DNA from: an uncultured bacterium
GTDB taxonomy: Bacteria; Actinomycetota; Coriobacteriia; Coriobacteriales; Coriobacteriaceae
Assembly (NCBI GenBank): GCA_905214465.1
Contig: CAJMMD010000003.1
Coordinates: forward strand, 53,530 to 117,529
Length of the DNA stretch: 64,000 bases
Reading direction: 5' to 3'
The notes under the pieces are model-generated. The model was not told the origin of the DNA and ran no database searches. It saw only the letters and a program-made list of their open reading frames with translations. Positions 62,573 to 64,000 of this stretch are shown one piece after another (the first letter of the stretch is position 1; every line of letters begins with the position of its first letter). A program made the translations under genes and the position numbers.

Positions 62573-63779
62573 AGTTGCCGTAACCTCCCCTCTCCTGGTC
62601 GCGGATAACGTGGCCGCCCTCGAGGGCGATCACGCGACGGTGCATGCTATCGACCATCTCGCGGTCGTGCGTGGCGACGATCACGGTGGTGCCGGTGCGG
62701 TTAATACGCTCGAGCAGCTTCATGATGCCCAGCGAGATCGCCGGGTCGAGGTTACCCGTGGGCTCGTCGCAGATCAGCAGCGGCGGACGGTTGACCATAG
62801 CGCGGGCGACGGCGACGCGCTGCTGCTCGCCACCGGAAAGCTGGTCGGGCAGCGAGTCCATCTGATCGGCCAGACCGACCAGACGCAGCACCTCCGGCAC
62901 CTGGCTGCGAATGACGCCCTTGGGCTTGCCGATGCACTGCAGGGCAAACGCCACGTTTTCGTAGGCGGTCTTTTGCGGCAGAAGCTTAAAGTCCTGGAAC
63001 ACGGCGCCAATCTGGCGGCGCAGGAACGGAACCTTGCGGTTCTTGATCTTCATGAGGTCCTGACCGGCAACCAAGATGCGGCCGCTCGTCGGCTTGACGT
63101 CGCGGTTGAGCGTCGACAGCAGCGTGGTCTTACCCGAGCCGGAATGACCGACCAGGAAGACGAACTCGCCCGGATAGATCTCGATGTTGATGTCGTCGAG
63201 TGCAGGCTTGTTGGGCTGTGCCGGATAGATCTTGGTGACATGCTCCATAAGGATGACGGGCTCGACACCGGCCTGCTTGGCCATCTTCTTGCGGCTGGCT
63301 TGCGGATCGATGGGCGCAAACACCGACGTAAAATCGGGGTTGTTGAGCGCGTTATCGAGGCTTGCGACCTCGGCGGCCTGATCGCTCTCGACCACCGGGG
63401 CAGCAGGCTGCGTGGGATCGGGAATAGCGGCAAAGAGACCGGACTGCGCAGGCTGAGGAACCGGCGTCGCAGGGGCCATGGGGTCGGGAATGCCGGCCAT
63501 GGTAGGCTGCGGCGTGGCGGCGCCAGCCTGAGGCTGCTCCACGCGAGCGGTCACGGCCTGAACGGGCTCAAAACCCGCCGTGCCGGAAAGCGCGACATCG
63601 CTGGTGGGATTGTAGGCAAAGGGATCGGATGCCGGCTGTGCCTGATCTGCCGGCTGAGCGGGGGCCTGAGCAACAGGCTGGCCCTCTGAATCCGGAGTGG
63701 CGAAACGACTGCCCTGGACGCCTGTCTGCGTCTTGGGGGCATCGTCGCCCGCACCGGAGGTACGGAAGTGGTTACCCAC
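62559..63779 (-). CDS. ftsE: Cell division ATP-binding protein FtsE with long N-terminal extension
   Basis: ATPase of the FtsEX complex. The ABC domain occupies about residues 176-400: Walker A GHSGSGKTTLL, Q-loop VFQDFKLLP, signature LSGGEQQRVAVARAM, Walker B LLICDEPTGNLD, switch His in VATHDREM. Before it lies a 175-residue extension rich in Pro, Ala, Gln and Asp, with no membrane segment; normal FtsE is about 220-230 residues. Start GTG 63779 has AAGGAG 7 bases upstream, which supports the long form; an ATG at residue 166 has no good ribosome site. The extension may be a disordered protein-binding tail. Confidence 0.93.
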   Translation of the reverse strand: MGNHFRTSGAGDDAPKTQTGVQGSRFATPDSEGQPVAQAPAQPADQAQPASDPFAYNPTSDVALSGTAGFEPVQAVTARVEQPQAGAATPQPTMAGIPDPMAPATPVPQPAQSGLFAAIPDPTQPAAPVVESDQAAEVASLDNALNNPDFTSVFAPIDPQASRKKMAKQAGVEPVILMEHVTKIYPAQPNKPALDDINIEIYPGEFVFLVGHSGSGKTTLLSTLNRDVKPTSGRILVAGQDLMKIKNRKVPFLRRQIGAVFQDFKLLPQKTAYENVAFALQCIGKPKGVIRSQVPEVLRLVGLADQMDSLPDQLSGGEQQRVAVARAMVNRPPLLICDEPTGNLDPAISLGIMKLLERINRTGTTVIVATHDREMVDSMHRRVIALEGGHVIRDQERGGYGNYGTN

Positions 63780-64000
63780 TGGTGCTCCTTATCGTCGTGC
63801 GTTTAAACTACATGAGCGCTTTGTATTTTAGCAGCATTAGCTTTACTGCACATAAGAAGCATGGCGGGGTTTGGGTCTCACCGGCCGGCCTTGATTATCG
63901 ACTTTATCCGAACACCTCCCACATTCATCCGTACATGTACGGATGAATGTGGGAACCCGATACCCTGAGGGCCGGATCGGCCGGCCCCGGGAGATCGGAG
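63780..64000. other. Region upstream of ftsE with a 36-bp perfect palindrome
   Basis: CCCACATTCATCCGTACA and its exact inverse run without a gap over 63918-63953. Outside it, GGCCGGCC blocks lie on both sides (63883 and about 63977), so the structure may be larger. No gene is seen; the ftsE promoter should be within 63780-63915. Confidence 0.6.

Overview
The window reads as a chromosomal segment of a high-G+C, anaerobic, gut-type actinobacterium of the Coriobacteriia, most likely Collinsella or a close relative. This is inferred from overall base composition, from fermentative genes ([FeFe]-hydrogenase, lactaldehyde reductase, rubredoxin/flavin reductase), from PTS-based sugar uptake, and from typical gene families. 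No 16S rRNA or other taxonomic marker is present, so the genus is an inference.

Layout: 1-6.1 kb holds an AddAB-type helicase/nuclease pair (AddA runs off the left edge). 6.2-14.2 kb has small regulators (YerC, Rrf2), cysK, mnmA, an M42 peptidase, a FucO-type dehydrogenase and one lower-G+C orphan gene. 14.3-18.6 kb has a DUF1275 membrane protein, a YgiQ radical-SAM protein, a CPBP protease and an orphan RelB antitoxin. 18.8-24.9 kb is an operon of a GltD-like flavoprotein carrying a NuoF-type Fe-S module, an [FeFe]-hydrogenase, a substrate-binding lipoprotein and a fused ABC permease-ATPase. 25.1-29.6 kb is an alpha-glucoside PTS operon (IIA, antiterminator, IIBC, GH4 6-phospho-alpha-glucosidase). 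29.9-33.6 kb has an EFR1-type ferredoxin and a DEAD-box helicase with a long Arg/Gly tail. 34.1-37.1 kb is a copper operon (copA-copZ-csoR). 37.2-41.6 kb has a zinc-ribbon protein, an amidohydrolase, a DUF559-like nuclease and an unknown protein. 42.0-48.2 kb is gltD-gltB. 48.5-53.8 kb has an Nramp transporter, flavin reductase plus rubredoxin, smpB, a TPR protein, two tRNAs (Gln, Glu) and an ArsC/Spx-like protein. 53.9-58.4 kb is a complete MurNAc recovery operon (murR-murQ-murP-mupG). 58.6-63.8 kb has a serine recombinase, rnr and ftsE-ftsX.

The most unusual content is intergenic. Nine 57-bp palindromic units sit in four clusters, and inside every cluster the units repeat on an 80 (once 81) bp register. 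Two of the clusters bracket the DUF559-like nuclease gene. Two further intergenic elements, each exactly 234 bp between 24-bp inverted ends, lie about 19 kb apart and align without gaps near both ends. Several other palindrome families recur, and a 100-bp centrally symmetric element separates copA from copZ. None of these is explained by the protein-coding genes, and together they look like several families of repeat or structured-RNA elements.

Genes that work together: AddA/AddB in double-strand-break processing; the GltD-like flavoprotein with HydA for NAD(P)H- or ferredoxin-linked hydrogen metabolism; PTS IIA, IIBC, antiterminator and GH4 for alpha-glucoside use; CopA, CopZ and CsoR for copper export; MurP, MupG, MurQ and MurR for peptidoglycan sugar salvage; FtsE and FtsX in division. 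All assignments are from reading the sequence; no database search was run.
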